Assembly: GCA_001600875.1 (NCBI GenBank) | Contig: BCLD01000018.1 | Span: 622,689-686,688 of the forward strand | DNA: 64,000 bases | Source: Solicoccozyma terricola | Taxonomy: Eukaryota > Basidiomycota > Tremellomycetes > Filobasidiales > Piskurozymaceae | Reading direction: 5' to 3' | Part shown: positions 22,475 to 32,890 of the stretch, one piece after another | Layout: every line of letters starts with the position of its first letter | Position numbering within the stretch: position 1 is the first letter of the stretch | Program-made: the position numbers and the translations under genes | The notes under the pieces: generated by a model | Database searches by the model: none | The model's input: the letters and a program-made list of their open reading frames with translations, nothing else | What the model was told of the DNA's origin: nothing

Positions 22475-22715
22475 TTCGATGGAGAAATTGGTGGATAATA
22501 ATAGTAGAGTCCGGCCATCCAAACTATTCATTGGCCAGTCGATCGTTTCATCCTCTTCTTCAAACACAACATATTAGCGTCTTCACTTGATTCATCACCT
22601 GATTCATCACCTCGATCTACTCTCTTCTTGTGATGTGCTCCAGTTCCCTCTCCTCCGCTTGTGTTGGATGTTCGAGCTGCGGTCTTCCTTTGAGTAGAAG
22701 CTGCCTTCGGTCGAA

Positions 22716-25700
22716 CTATACCACTGCCGCCGCGGATGTCGGTATGTCGGTATCCGATCCAGACCCGTCAGGAGTGTTCTCAGCAGACGGGTTTTGAGAG
22801 GTATACTGGAACAGCTCTTCGACTGACGCGAAGGTAGCGTGTTCCTTCGTCATGTGTCCACCACCTCTATTGTTACGTCGTTTCAAGGGAAGCCTATGTA
22901 TGCAGATGAGGTGGTTGACAAAATCAAGCAGATGAACACCCTGGCAGATCGAGTGGTGTAGACAGACCCCATCTACACAGGAGTGTACGCCATATTCGGC
23001 AGTGTTGTAGAGCTGATTTCTAGAGACCAAGTTCGTTGATTCGTCAACGGCTACTTCCAATTCGTCGTGAGCGGAGGGTTCACCGGCCAAGGTTGCCGAT
23101 TCTACCGATGTAGATTGGTGAAACTGTAAATACTCCGACTCCAGCATGGTTTCTCTCCTCCTCTCGTACTCGTCCACTTCCATTGCCTCTTCCTCTTGAT
23201 TGTTCGTCTCTTCCGTCGCTTGCCATGCACGAAACGATTTGAATTCGTCCACCAGAGCACAGAGATGGAAGAGCAGATGTGTCGTAAAATTCTGTCCATA
23301 CTGCTTCAACCTCTTGCTCGCTAGTTTGTCAACAACGTTGCTGTGATGGGGTTCGTGGACACAAAAGTAACAGGTGCCGAACTGAAGGAAAGCCTGATTG
23401 GCCGATATCGCGATCGCTTGGTATTTATAATCCTCCACTCGGCTGTTGTCCACATCAATGCGCACATTGGCCGAGTATTCCTCGAAGTGGATGTCTCCTC
23501 GGATCTTGTAAGGACCGCTGGAGATGTCTCGCTTGGTTATCATGTTGAAAGCCTGCATTCGCTCTTGACATCTTAGCTCCCATTTGACTGGATCTGCATA
23601 GATCATGTTGGTATCCAGATCAAAGGCCACGTCGAAGGTGTCGAACATGAGTGGTTGTATATGTTCCAATCCAACACAATGATTGTCGAATGTAAGCCAT
23701 CGGTTGTGAGGCTCCATGGCAAAATGCATCTGAATCACATCCTTGTCGGCAGGTAGCAGTATGCCACAAGGTTGACAGTACAGCGAGCCGTCCTGGAAGT
23801 GGCGCCAAATGTGTTCTGCTTGCTGGAGAGGGGTTCTGCAGTCGGTCCTGAGGTATGTGTCCCTTTCTGCAAAGGGACAGACGAATGGAGCCTCTGCCGC
23901 TGGTTCATATCTCATGACCAGGTCATGCATTGCCAGTTCTCGAGCAGCATCCTTGGCACATTTCAGAGTATGCTCTATCTTCGCTGCCGTAATTTCTTGC
24001 TTTCCCACACCTTTGCATGACACCACTTGTTCCACGAGATCCAGATGAATGCCGCAAGAGCGGCATTCATGAGCTGGGGTCGGTCCCAAGCCAGGATAGT
24101 AGCCGCTCTCAGCATTGACGTACAACGGAAGGTTCTGCAGCTTTTCAAAGACAGACAATTTCTGGTTGTTGTCGGTCTCTTTGAAAAAGATGTCTCGAAT
24201 TTCGTCCGATGTGTTTGCATAAGCCATAGTCTCGCACTGATGATTGATGGTGCTCGTCGAATTTATGGTTGTTTGGTGTCGACGAGCCATTGCAGGCCGA
24301 GAGGCTGGTGGATGTGGAGTGGGTAAAGAGGATGTCGCCAAGGTTGGTGGGGACGCGAGTTGAGTTGAGGGAGTTTGACCAACAGATTTTGGCTGTTCGC
24401 AATTGATTTTCGTGCTGTTGGAGTTGGCTCCTCCTGGATTGAGAGACGTGCTGGGAGGAAGAGCACTGAATGGTACATCGGCCATTACAGAAGATTCATC
24501 TGCGTTGTTGTTGACATAGTTGCCGGTGTGGTCGTTGATGTTGTTGGCATCCGCAGGTATCGGACTTGGGTATGTGACCTGAGACGAGGACGGGTCAATA
24601 TTTGTCCTGCGTTTTTGGAAGCAGCAGGTAGGGTGATCTCTCTTACCGTTGACACTTTTGCGGAATTAACATCAGTGGACTGGCTCTCCTTCGACACAGA
24701 CGGGCTATCTTCGTGGTAGACCGAGTTTCTGTACGAGAACACCATCCCCGTCAGTCAGCTTTGGTCAAGTACAACTCAGATGGGAAGAGACGTGTCGCAC
24801 TCATAGTCCATTTCACTGCCGTTATCCGCCTCAGCACCAATGTCCTTATCACCGAGAACGACCCGCTGATCTTGGTTCGAGCCGTATGATGGTCCAGGAG
24901 GACGTGGTGGATGAAAAGACGAATCGGGGTAAGCGCGGAAATGTTCTTCACGCCTTGTGGGTGCCGGTGGACGTCGATTGTTACGGGGTTGGTCGTAATA
25001 TCGGCCGGGATATTCCTGTCGGATCGCCGGCATTCCGAGCCTTCATCAGTGTATGAAATCGTCGGACTACCGAAAGGTTGACTCACCTGCACTTGATCTT
25101 GCTCTAAAACGACCCTGCCGTTATATCCGTCGTAACCATACTGATACCTAAGATCTTGACCGTGACCCCCAGGTCCGTAAGTGGGCGCGCGGACTTCGTA
25201 CCCTCTAGAATAGTAACCCTCGCGCTCCTCTAATCGATAATTAAGCCCTTGCACGGGAAGACGAGACATTCTCTCAGATGGTGGTCTTCCCCCTCCGTTC
25301 GAGTCTTGATATTCGGGAGACTGAGACCAAGTATATTGATCACCTCGGGAGTCTTGCGGAATGTGGCTGGAATTTCGATTGACATTTGGATAGACAGGCG
25401 GTAGATGTTCATCTGCATGGGAAAGAGCTTCGGAATTGGGATGTTGATCGTCACGGAGGTGTGGCCTGTGGAGGTAGCGAGGCTCTTGGGACTGGTACAT
25501 ATCGTCAAAGGATGGGGGGTAAACGGGTCGTGGAGAGACTTCGCGGTAGGGATAACCTCGAGAATCAGAACCTCGTGATGTGCGATCATTGAATTCGGCT
25601 TGAGGAGTGTTGGAGGTATCATCGAATCGTGGAGGAACTGCGGAAGGGGGTTGATATCGAGAATCAGAACGGACTGGTAGGAGATCGCTAGAATCATGCT

Positions 25701-25761
25701 GGGAGGCCTCGCGACGGCGGGGATGCGGAGACGCAGAACGAGCACGTCTCCTGGGCTCCAT
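22716..25761 (-). CDS. Unrecognised 944-residue Cys/His-rich protein with shared N-terminal module
   Basis: Four exons join with canonical sites and correct phase: 25761-25087, 25015-24801, 24728-24647 and 24578-22716 (introns of 71, 72 and 68 bp). Residues 1-300 are disordered and rich in Arg, Pro, Tyr and Ser (MEPRRRARSASPHPRRR). Their second half is shared with the fragment at 18592-19543. From about residue 430 there are several zinc-finger-like groups: ECRSCGIH, FVCPF...HIWRH, YCQPCGI...MHFAMEPH, CYFCVHEPHH and CVDGVCLHH...CIHRLP. A DNA-binding or transposon-associated nuclear role is a guess from these. The reading frame ends TSAAAVV, but an 8-bp tandem duplication at 22736-22751 causes this early stop; about 70 further codons are open without it. 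I do not recognise the family. Confidence 0.7.
22736..22751. repeat. Perfect 8-bp tandem duplication at the gene's 3' end
   Basis: ATGTCGGT occurs twice in a row (22736-22743 and 22744-22751). With only one copy, the minus-strand frame would run past the present stop, through Lys/Arg- and Asp/Glu-rich codons, to a stop at 22528-22530. Confidence 0.9.
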
Positions 25762-26758
25762 TGTGCCGGAAGACGTCGTTTCCCGGTCGAAGGAGAAAGG
25801 GTTAAGAGGTTGGGGAAGAGTTAGTGACTGTCGTTCTGGGATTGATGATGATGTTGATAATGATGTTGATGGATAGAGTTAGGAACGACACGACTCCCGA
25901 CCCCGTCTCCGACGCGACGCCACAACCGATATCAATATATTTGTTCAGGAATGACAATCAATAATAAACCCATCATAAATATTTATTTCCTTGTTATTGA
26001 GGTAGCCTAATATTTATACCAAATAGACCGCTCTGAAGCAGATCGAGAAGGACCTCATTATATCCAGTCAATGATTAGCATAATAATCACTCTTTGTTAG
26101 GTAGTGGTGGTTGCCGAGCTACGATCCTTTTACAATCCTTTTGCCCACTTTTCCTTTTTTTTTGAGAAACGAAACAGTATCTACCGTCCGTACGGTCATC
26201 GATAATGGTGATTTTTGATAGCGTGACTGGTGATGATGAGGAGGTTGAGCGGATTCTTTCAGGTAGGAGGCTAGTTGATAGCAAATCGTAGGTTCTACAC
26301 GCCGTGGTGAATTTCGCTTGATATTGTATTAATACTACATCGATAATGGTAAACGTTGAAGAACCATAAATCGGAGTTCCCTTGACTACCTGAGGTGGAT
26401 CTGGGTATCCACCTTTCCCATGCAGACTCGACAGTTAGTTCCCTTGTGGATCCCATAACTCAGAGAGAATTGTTAGATGTAGTATCCGCTTGTCGAACCT
26501 GACATGCACTCTCAGCGGCTTCGTTCGTCCCCGGTTGTGAGGCTTTCCTACGCCTCGGATACCTTCACTACTCGGTCGCTAATGCAACAGAGTTGGAAAA
26601 GCATTTAGATTGGCAATCGTATAACACATCTTGACACTAACACATTTCTAACAACGAACCAACGTCGTCAGCCTAATCAAGCCCTAGCGATCTCCCCCGG
26701 CTTCCCCCCCCTTTCAGACTGGCAAACGCAGAGCCAGACCGCCGCCTACATTCAACCA
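25762..26758. other. Gene-free edge of the island
   Basis: About 1 kb, AT-richer than its surroundings, holding the 5' flank of the Cys/His-rich gene (with a doubled GATGATGTTGATAATGATG near 25845) and the 3' flank of the polymerase gene. No gene, tRNA or 5S rRNA was recognised. Confidence 0.5.
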
Positions 26759-28971
26759 TCACGGTAAATACCTCCTAGGAAGGATCCTCTCGTACACCTT
26801 GAAGCTTCTCTCCTCTGGCTTGAGGTATGGTACTCCCAACTGGGTGGCGGGAGAAGTCAAGGAACGCGGCGGCCCCGCCTGCGAACTGGTACCTACCTTT
26901 TCAAAGATCTCCCTCTCATCCTTGACTACCACCTCGTGACCCTCCAACACCCAGGCTACGCATACGACGTCAGCGGCCACTGGAAGCCCTACTCTGCCAT
27001 GCGACTCACTAGATGACTTGATCGGTGGAGGAGTACCCATGCAATACTCATTTAGAGTCCACTGCCTGAATTCGCCACACATTGGATCAGCGCTCGAAGC
27101 CTAAGAGTGAAGCGAGTGAGACACGCAGACACGCACCTATGCTTTGCCTGAGCCCTTAGAATCTTCATGAGAAAGTCATCTCCGGTGTTGCCGAGAAGCA
27201 TGTATGGAAGACTCGGTATGGGGCAGACCCGGATGTCGATCTGCCGCCAGATGGCGTCCGGAGTGTCAGGGAGCTTCGTGAGAGCCATAATCTTCTTCTT
27301 TCCTGTAGTAAGACGTGGTCAACGGGTTACAATCAGCCCAGAGGCGCGGATTTCACTTACCACTAGCAAAGATCTTTTCCTTTATCAACAGCTTGTCCTC
27401 CTCTAAAGCGTTGTAGATCTTGTCAATGAGAGCTTCGGCCTGGTCCTTGTCGTTGAGATCGTCGTACGACCTAGGGAACAAGTGAGAACAAGTGAGTCCA
27501 TCAGTACATCCCCAAGGGTATATACCAAGATTTTTACAAACTCATGCCAGGCAACGAGATCGATATCCGAGCTGTACTCTCGCCTCGCCTATACGAACCC
27601 ATGATTTCGAAACCGACTGCAACTCCTCGCAGGTTGATGGGTCAATCAAACTGCGCGAAAGACGAGTCTGACATCACCTCCACTCACTCGCCGGATCAGC
27701 TTTCTGGAACGCAACTTCGAGGAGTTTCTGGAAATCGTCGGACTCTGCTCTCGGGATGAGGGTTTCCATGTCCTGTAGTAGCAGAGGTCGTATTCAACAC
27801 TGCCATGTCACACGCTACTACCAGGAAGTCACCGATCACGAACTCACCTCAAGGTGAAGCAATCCGAGCTGAGAAACCGAACATACAAACACTTTAGTAG
27901 CACTCCACGATCGCTGTACTAAACCAACACCCACCTTCTGCGCCTTGGTCAAAGACACTTCATCCTCCAGCTCATCAAGACTCCTAAACCCCGCTCCCGC
28001 CCTATCCCCACGCCATTCGCCACACCATTAGCTCCTCTCCTCACTCCCTCCCTTCACCTACCCACACTCACAACTTCCAAGCCTTCACGCTCCCAATCCC
28101 ATGAACTCTACAAAACATCGCCGCAGCTCGATTTTCATCTGTTAATGATTCTAGCTCTGGGATGTTACCGATCGTAAGGAGTTCGCCGATTGCACGCCAA
28201 GACACGCCGTTCTAGGGTGTGGGCATGGGTATGGGAGAGAGAGTGTCAGCAATGAAGGGAAATGAAAGAGAAAGATGTCGGTTACCTCTTCGGTTAGAAC
28301 AGCTTCGATGTCTTGAAGGGAGACTTTCTCTTTATTAAAGATGATCTGCGACAGATCACGAATCGCGTCTCTGTGTGCGTATGCGGGTTGGCGGGAGAAT
28401 GTTCATTATAGTATCCGGATGCAGCCCCAAGTGAATGAGTACGTACCGATACGGAGCAGCTCCTGATTTGGGTCGAAATGGGATGGTAGCAGAAGATGGA
28501 ACACCTCAGAGTCCGAATGAACCGGGTGGGGGGCGTATAACAGAAAGGAAAACACCAAAATGATGAGTCGAATGTTCCTTGTCGCTTGCAGACGTGATAG
28601 CGGGGAAGAAGATTACACATTCCAAGGACTACTCACGGTCTGTCTTATCTCTTAGCAATTGACGGCATTGTAACATCCTCAAAGAGTCCATGAGGAGTTT
28701 AACATCGATCATTGTTGTATCCCATTGAACCGCTAGAAGAGAGAGGGAGGTATGGAAATGGAAATCATCAGAATTGGCGGGGGTGCAACGTAGTGCAGTG
28801 GTATCTCTTACCGCCAATAGACTCTCTTAGTGCTTTTTGTTCGCGAGCCCGTTGGGATGCTGCGAAGGGAGAAGCGTGGAAGTATCGTGTGGTGATGGGG
28901 GATGTGATTTGGAAGTTGAGAATAGGACGATTGAATGAGCGAGGACGCAGCATCGTGACCTGGCGGAGCAT
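26759..28971 (-). pseudogene. DNA polymerase X family (beta-like) with mitochondrial leader, frame broken
   Basis: Start ATG at 28971 gives a basic leader with RPILNF and then TTRYFHASPFAASQRAREQ, a typical mitochondrial presequence. Exons then read MIDVKLLMDSLRMLQCRQLL, APYR/DAIRDLSQIIFNKEKV and NGVSWRAIGELLTIGNIPEL (8-kDa lyase-like region). AAMFCRVHGIGSVKAW is a helix-hairpin-helix, and AGFRSLDELEDE, LTKAQKLGL and HLEDMETLIPRAE follow. The catalytic palm has IMGSYRRGEST and SDIDLVAWHEF; later come WRQIDIRVCPIPSLPYMLL, RAQAKHRQWTLNEYCMG and LGVPYLKPEERSFKVYERI. The order matches pol beta/lambda throughout. Between the GSYRRGEST and SDIDL blocks (near 27572) the frame is off by one base and no intron repairs it. 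The two aspartates of DID are present in sequence. Either a pseudogene or a consensus error. Confidence 0.8.
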
Positions 28972-29357
28972 GGTGATCGATACGGTGGGGTGTGGGGGGT
29001 GGCGGGGGGTGGGATGTTTCCGAAGACGGAGGGGTGGTCTACGATCAAAATTTGTTATAATACCCTGCGCATATATATCCAAACTGGCTGATACCCGCTC
29101 GAGGGCATGACCGCCTAGTTTTTGGGGCTGGGTGATGAGCAGGAAGAACGGGCAGATGGCAGGGACAGAGCCAGCCGAGGCAGCAGTGGACGCTGTTCGC
29201 CGTGATGGCCACCACCACCACTTTGGCGGGAGGTGCGCAGTTGTTTCATGTCTCGGTGGCGAAACCGAGACAGCGCGGTATGAGCTTGGTGGTGACGAAC
29301 GACGAACGAGTTGGGGGATCGGATGGAGACAGCGACAACATCAGCTCATCATCATCA
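28972..29357. promoter_or_regulatory. Divergent intergenic region, polymerase X and the unrecognised 29.4 kb gene
   Basis: 386 bp between two divergent start codons, presumably holding both promoters. It contains a G-rich/C-rich tract near 28985-29035 and an ATATAT box near 29072. No further element was identified. Confidence 0.45.
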
Positions 29358-30866
29358 ATGGCATTCAACAACCTGTACGCAGTCCACCGCTACCCGCCGC
29401 CATCGTGCGCACCCACTGACTCCCTCTGCGTTCAAACAGATTGTATTACCCAGGTCACACCCACTCTCCCCTCCGTCTCACCCGTCTCATGGATCTCCTA
29501 CCTACTCTTTCCATCCCGTCCTCTCTCCCGCCAACCCAAGACACTACACAAGACACCCCGACCATCATCGACCCATTCTGCTTCTACGCACTCACCAAGA
29601 ATCCCGCGGAGACCGGATCAACGCGATCATGGTTGGTGGCTGTGTTGTTGATCGGTGAAGATAGACAAGGGACGAAGGAAGATGAGATGATCAAAGTTGC
29701 AACCGGCGGTTTGAGATTGGAGTTCGAGCGACTCTTGTATCCTGGTCAGTCTTCCGAACGGTTTGGCTCTCTCTTTTGATTTTTATACCTGATAGTAGGT
29801 GATCAAAGGCGCTATCATACAAATCACAACCCGATCATTCGAATGCGCACCAAGATACGAAAGCTACACTCACTTCTCTGAATTTCAATCATCGTACAAC
29901 GTTCACCCTCCCCCATCTCAACAGAGTAACACCAGCGATGAACTCGCACAACACGATCACGACGACGAAGACGCTGGAGACGAATCGCACGACGAGAACA
30001 ATATCGATGTCAGCGGGAAAACTTTCATACCGTTCGATCCAACGCCTTCATGTTATGGACAATTGGAATTAAGTTTCACGGAATCGAATTTAAGAAAAGG
30101 GATGATGATGATGGGTGATGATGCGGGAAAGGGGTATACGAGGTTGATGCGGTTAGGGGTGGTTCCTCGACAAGATGAAGAAAACTACGCGCTGAATACC
30201 AATCGAGATAGCCATCCTCACGTAGAATCTTTCACAACCAAACAACGCTCACAACGCATGACAGAAATCGACGGTAACGATGGAAAACTCAACATCGAAA
30301 CCGACATCAACAACGCCATCAACGACGACAACAACCAAATTTCCACCATCATTTCACAACGTCACACCGTCCAACATCCCACATCCACTTCATCTATAAC
30401 CAATCACTTCCCAACATGGCAAGGCAACGGATGGTCGATTTTGAACAAGACGGATCCGAGATATCGACCGTTCAAGGATTTAATAGAAACTAGGTGAGTA
30501 ATCGTCCGAATGTGAGGATTCGGGGGAGGATGCTGAAATCCGTGCGAGGATAGGATGGTGGCGCTTGAGAAACAATTGATGGCGGGTGATGATGAGGGGA
30601 TGGAAGAGGTCGATGATTGGAATGAAATGGATCAAACCCACGAATGAACCAGACAACATAAGACGGAAAGAGGAGACGATTGATCAGTTGGACAAAGTTC
30701 TTCGGGGGGGAAGAAAGTACCATGACATTCGTTCTTACAACCAATAGCTATCAAGAACCAGTACCTCATGATGATTAAAGCCCACGTCCGAAGGGGTTTC
30801 CCCGTCATCCACGTCTATTCCGACTATTCCGAAACCGGCATCGAACATCGAATGAAACGCATTTGA
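29358..30866 (+). CDS. Unrecognised multi-exon protein
   Basis: Exon 1 (ATG at 29358) is short, MAFNNL; a GTACGC...AAACAG intron ending at about 29440 joins in phase to YYPGHTHSPLRLTRLMDLL and then DPFCFYALTKNPAETG, WLVAVLLIGEDRQGTKEDE and LRLEFERLLYPG. A second block (about 29799-30495) reads VIKGAIIQITTRSFECAPRY, has an acidic Asp/His/Glu stretch and ends DPRYRPFKDLIETR. A final block (about 30748-30866) reads NQYLMMIKAHVRRGFP and YSDYSETGIEHRMKRI. All three look coding. However, the obvious splice sites at 29744/29799 and 30495/30748 do not keep the frame, so the exact structure is unresolved. The beta-rich middle could be an OB-fold, but that is only an impression. Confidence 0.5.
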
Positions 30867-30994
30867 CCTCCGTCCTTTGTCCTGATATGCGATGCCAAGG
30901 GGTGATCAGGGTACGTGATGAGCACATAAGTCCATGTCTGGTAGTCAATCCCAAGCTGCGACGCCTGGACCAACACCTCACACGCTCAACAAAA

Positions 30995-32770
30995 ATGGCA
31001 TCGTCCATCATCGATGGATACTTTTCGGATGCAGCTACCATTGTCAACGGGAAAGCACCAGTTGATGCTTTGAGACGGACAAATTCCCCTAATCCTGCTG
31101 GTGATCGCAAATCTTCGGTGTCTACAATACCTCCTGTCCCACCCATCGATGCGAGCAAGGTGCCGATTCGGCGACAGGATGGACGTTCACCCCCCGAAAC
31201 CCTCCACAAGAAAGTCGACCCCGATGATGAACTCCATTCAGCCGTCACAATCCCATCTTCGGACGACGACCTTCACGGCCTGGTGACTGAGAGTATACAC
31301 GCAAGCTCCGATGGCTATTTGAGCAGCGATGACAAGCTAGGTCCGACAGACAACGGCTATGAGACGACGTGGAGCGATCTTCCACGGCATAATCGAACCA
31401 CCTCGCACCCTCGACCATCCCAAACGCCAAAACCCATACCGACTAAATCGACTCATCCTCCCTACCATATGACCATCTTCACTAGGGTGTGCTACACGGC
31501 AATACTTATGTTCCCTCTGATCGGCGCCGTCGGTATATTTGCAGCTACCTGCGCCCCGTTCTTCTGGTATCGTGCCCACCTCAGCATCAATCGAATAAGC
31601 ATACCAGCTGGACAATGGAACATCGATCAAAATTCCACCTCATCCTTGAACATGAATGCCGGAGGCGTGCTAACAGTCGCAATATGGGGTTGGTGTTTTG
31701 AAGGGACAGGAAATAATGTGTGGGTGTCGGCGCTGCTGGGAATGATCCCTGGATCTGACGGATGTCTCGACCTACAGCGCCACCTGCTCTGCAACCAAGC
31801 TGTGGTACGACATGTCAGCATTCTTCGAACAGGCTGGGGATACGTATGTAGCGCCTCCCTAACTTCCCTTGCACTACACAAAAGTTTACCCTCTACCTGC
31901 CAGGACCATGACTCTCACAGGAGGTGCCTTCAACGTGAACCTGATCCGAGCTCTCATCACTCACATCATTGGCAAGTGCTTTCTTATACACTAGCAGCCA
32001 CATTCTAACTCTGATATTGACATACAGCTGGAGGCTTGGCAGTGATTGCACTCGGCCTCGTGACCTGGCACATTTACGCCAGGTGCTTCGTCAACGACAA
32101 CAGAGTGAGTGACGGCCTTGCCAACTTCCTTCTCCCTTTACTGAGATCTAACCGACGCCATTAGGTGGATCCGAACTGGTCGCAACAAGCAAGCTGTTTC
32201 GTCGCTTTCTGCGCAGCCTTGACAGCGGTGGGTCTCAAGCCACTTCAATCCGGCCATACGACCGCTAACTACCCCCGACACCCTCAGTACATCGTCGACC
32301 TTTTATGTCGCAAGTCGATATCGAAGCACTGTCCGAACGACTTTGTAGTGGAACAAGGGTGAAGGGGCACGTCGTGACTTGCTGTCAGTCATATCCTGAC
32401 GCACCACCGCCTTCCCAGATCCATTCCCTACTTCACCCTAATCGCCTTTTTGCTCGTCCTCTCGGCATTCGTCGCCTCCTCGTTACAAGTGTTTTGGGTA
32501 AATCTTCGTCGAAAACACTCGTATGGCCATTATAAAACGAGTAGATCGGATTCCTCTGCGGGACTGATTGCAATGCAGGGGGCCGTCACGGACTCCGATG
32601 AGGACGATGAGGTCGATCGCCACCTGTCGCGTCGACGCAGCGTCTGGCAGCGAGGGTTATCCCAGATGCAAAGACATCCTCGGGCACGGGTCCGTACAAG
32701 ACATCGAGGAGTAGGCAGCGATGGGGCTACCAGACTGGTGGAAAGAGGTTCCGAATGGCGAAGCATATAG
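30995..32770 (+). CDS. Four-TM plasma-membrane protein, Sur7/PalI-like
   Basis: Start ATG at 30995 (MASSIIDGYFSDAATIV). A cytoplasmic, Ser/Pro/Asp-rich N-terminus of about 155 residues is followed by TM1, RVCYTAILMFPLIGAVGIFA. An extracellular loop carries GGVLTVAIWGWCFEGTG, then, across a 5' GTGGGT donor intron with a CTGAC branch point, ATCSATKLWYDM. A WGxC...C pair of this kind is the claudin-type signature seen in Sur7/PalI/Rim9 proteins. Further TMs come from LIRALITHIIAGGLAVIALG, ASCFVAFCAALTAV and a last segment before VLSAFVASSLQVFWVNLRRK. The C-tail is basic and acidic (SDEDDEVDRHLSRRRS). Family members act in eisosomes or pH signalling; which of these applies here cannot be told. 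It converges with the next gene with a gap of 120 bp. Confidence 0.6.
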
Positions 32771-32890
32771 GCATCACGAGAAGGGGTATAACAAGCCGGA
32801 AGCAAGGAACAAGGAGCGTACGCATTACTGAGTGCTACCAGGAGTTTCAACAATATACATGATGAATGCTGAACAAGTCGGAAACTGCTC

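Noticed and set aside
22334..22567. Open frame with NKTHDLS heptapeptide repeats
   Set aside because: Explained by the 21-bp tandem repeat; it overlaps the lost 3' extension of the neighbouring gene in another frame.
24485..24745. Separate small gene between the two halves of the island gene
   Set aside because: Canonical GT-AG introns join it in phase to both neighbours, so it is exon 3 plus intron 3 of the 944-residue gene.
27555..27590. A 23-nt GTATAG...ACAG micro-intron repairing polymerase X
   Set aside because: It would restore the frame but delete the conserved YRRGE residues of the palm, and is far shorter than any other intron here.
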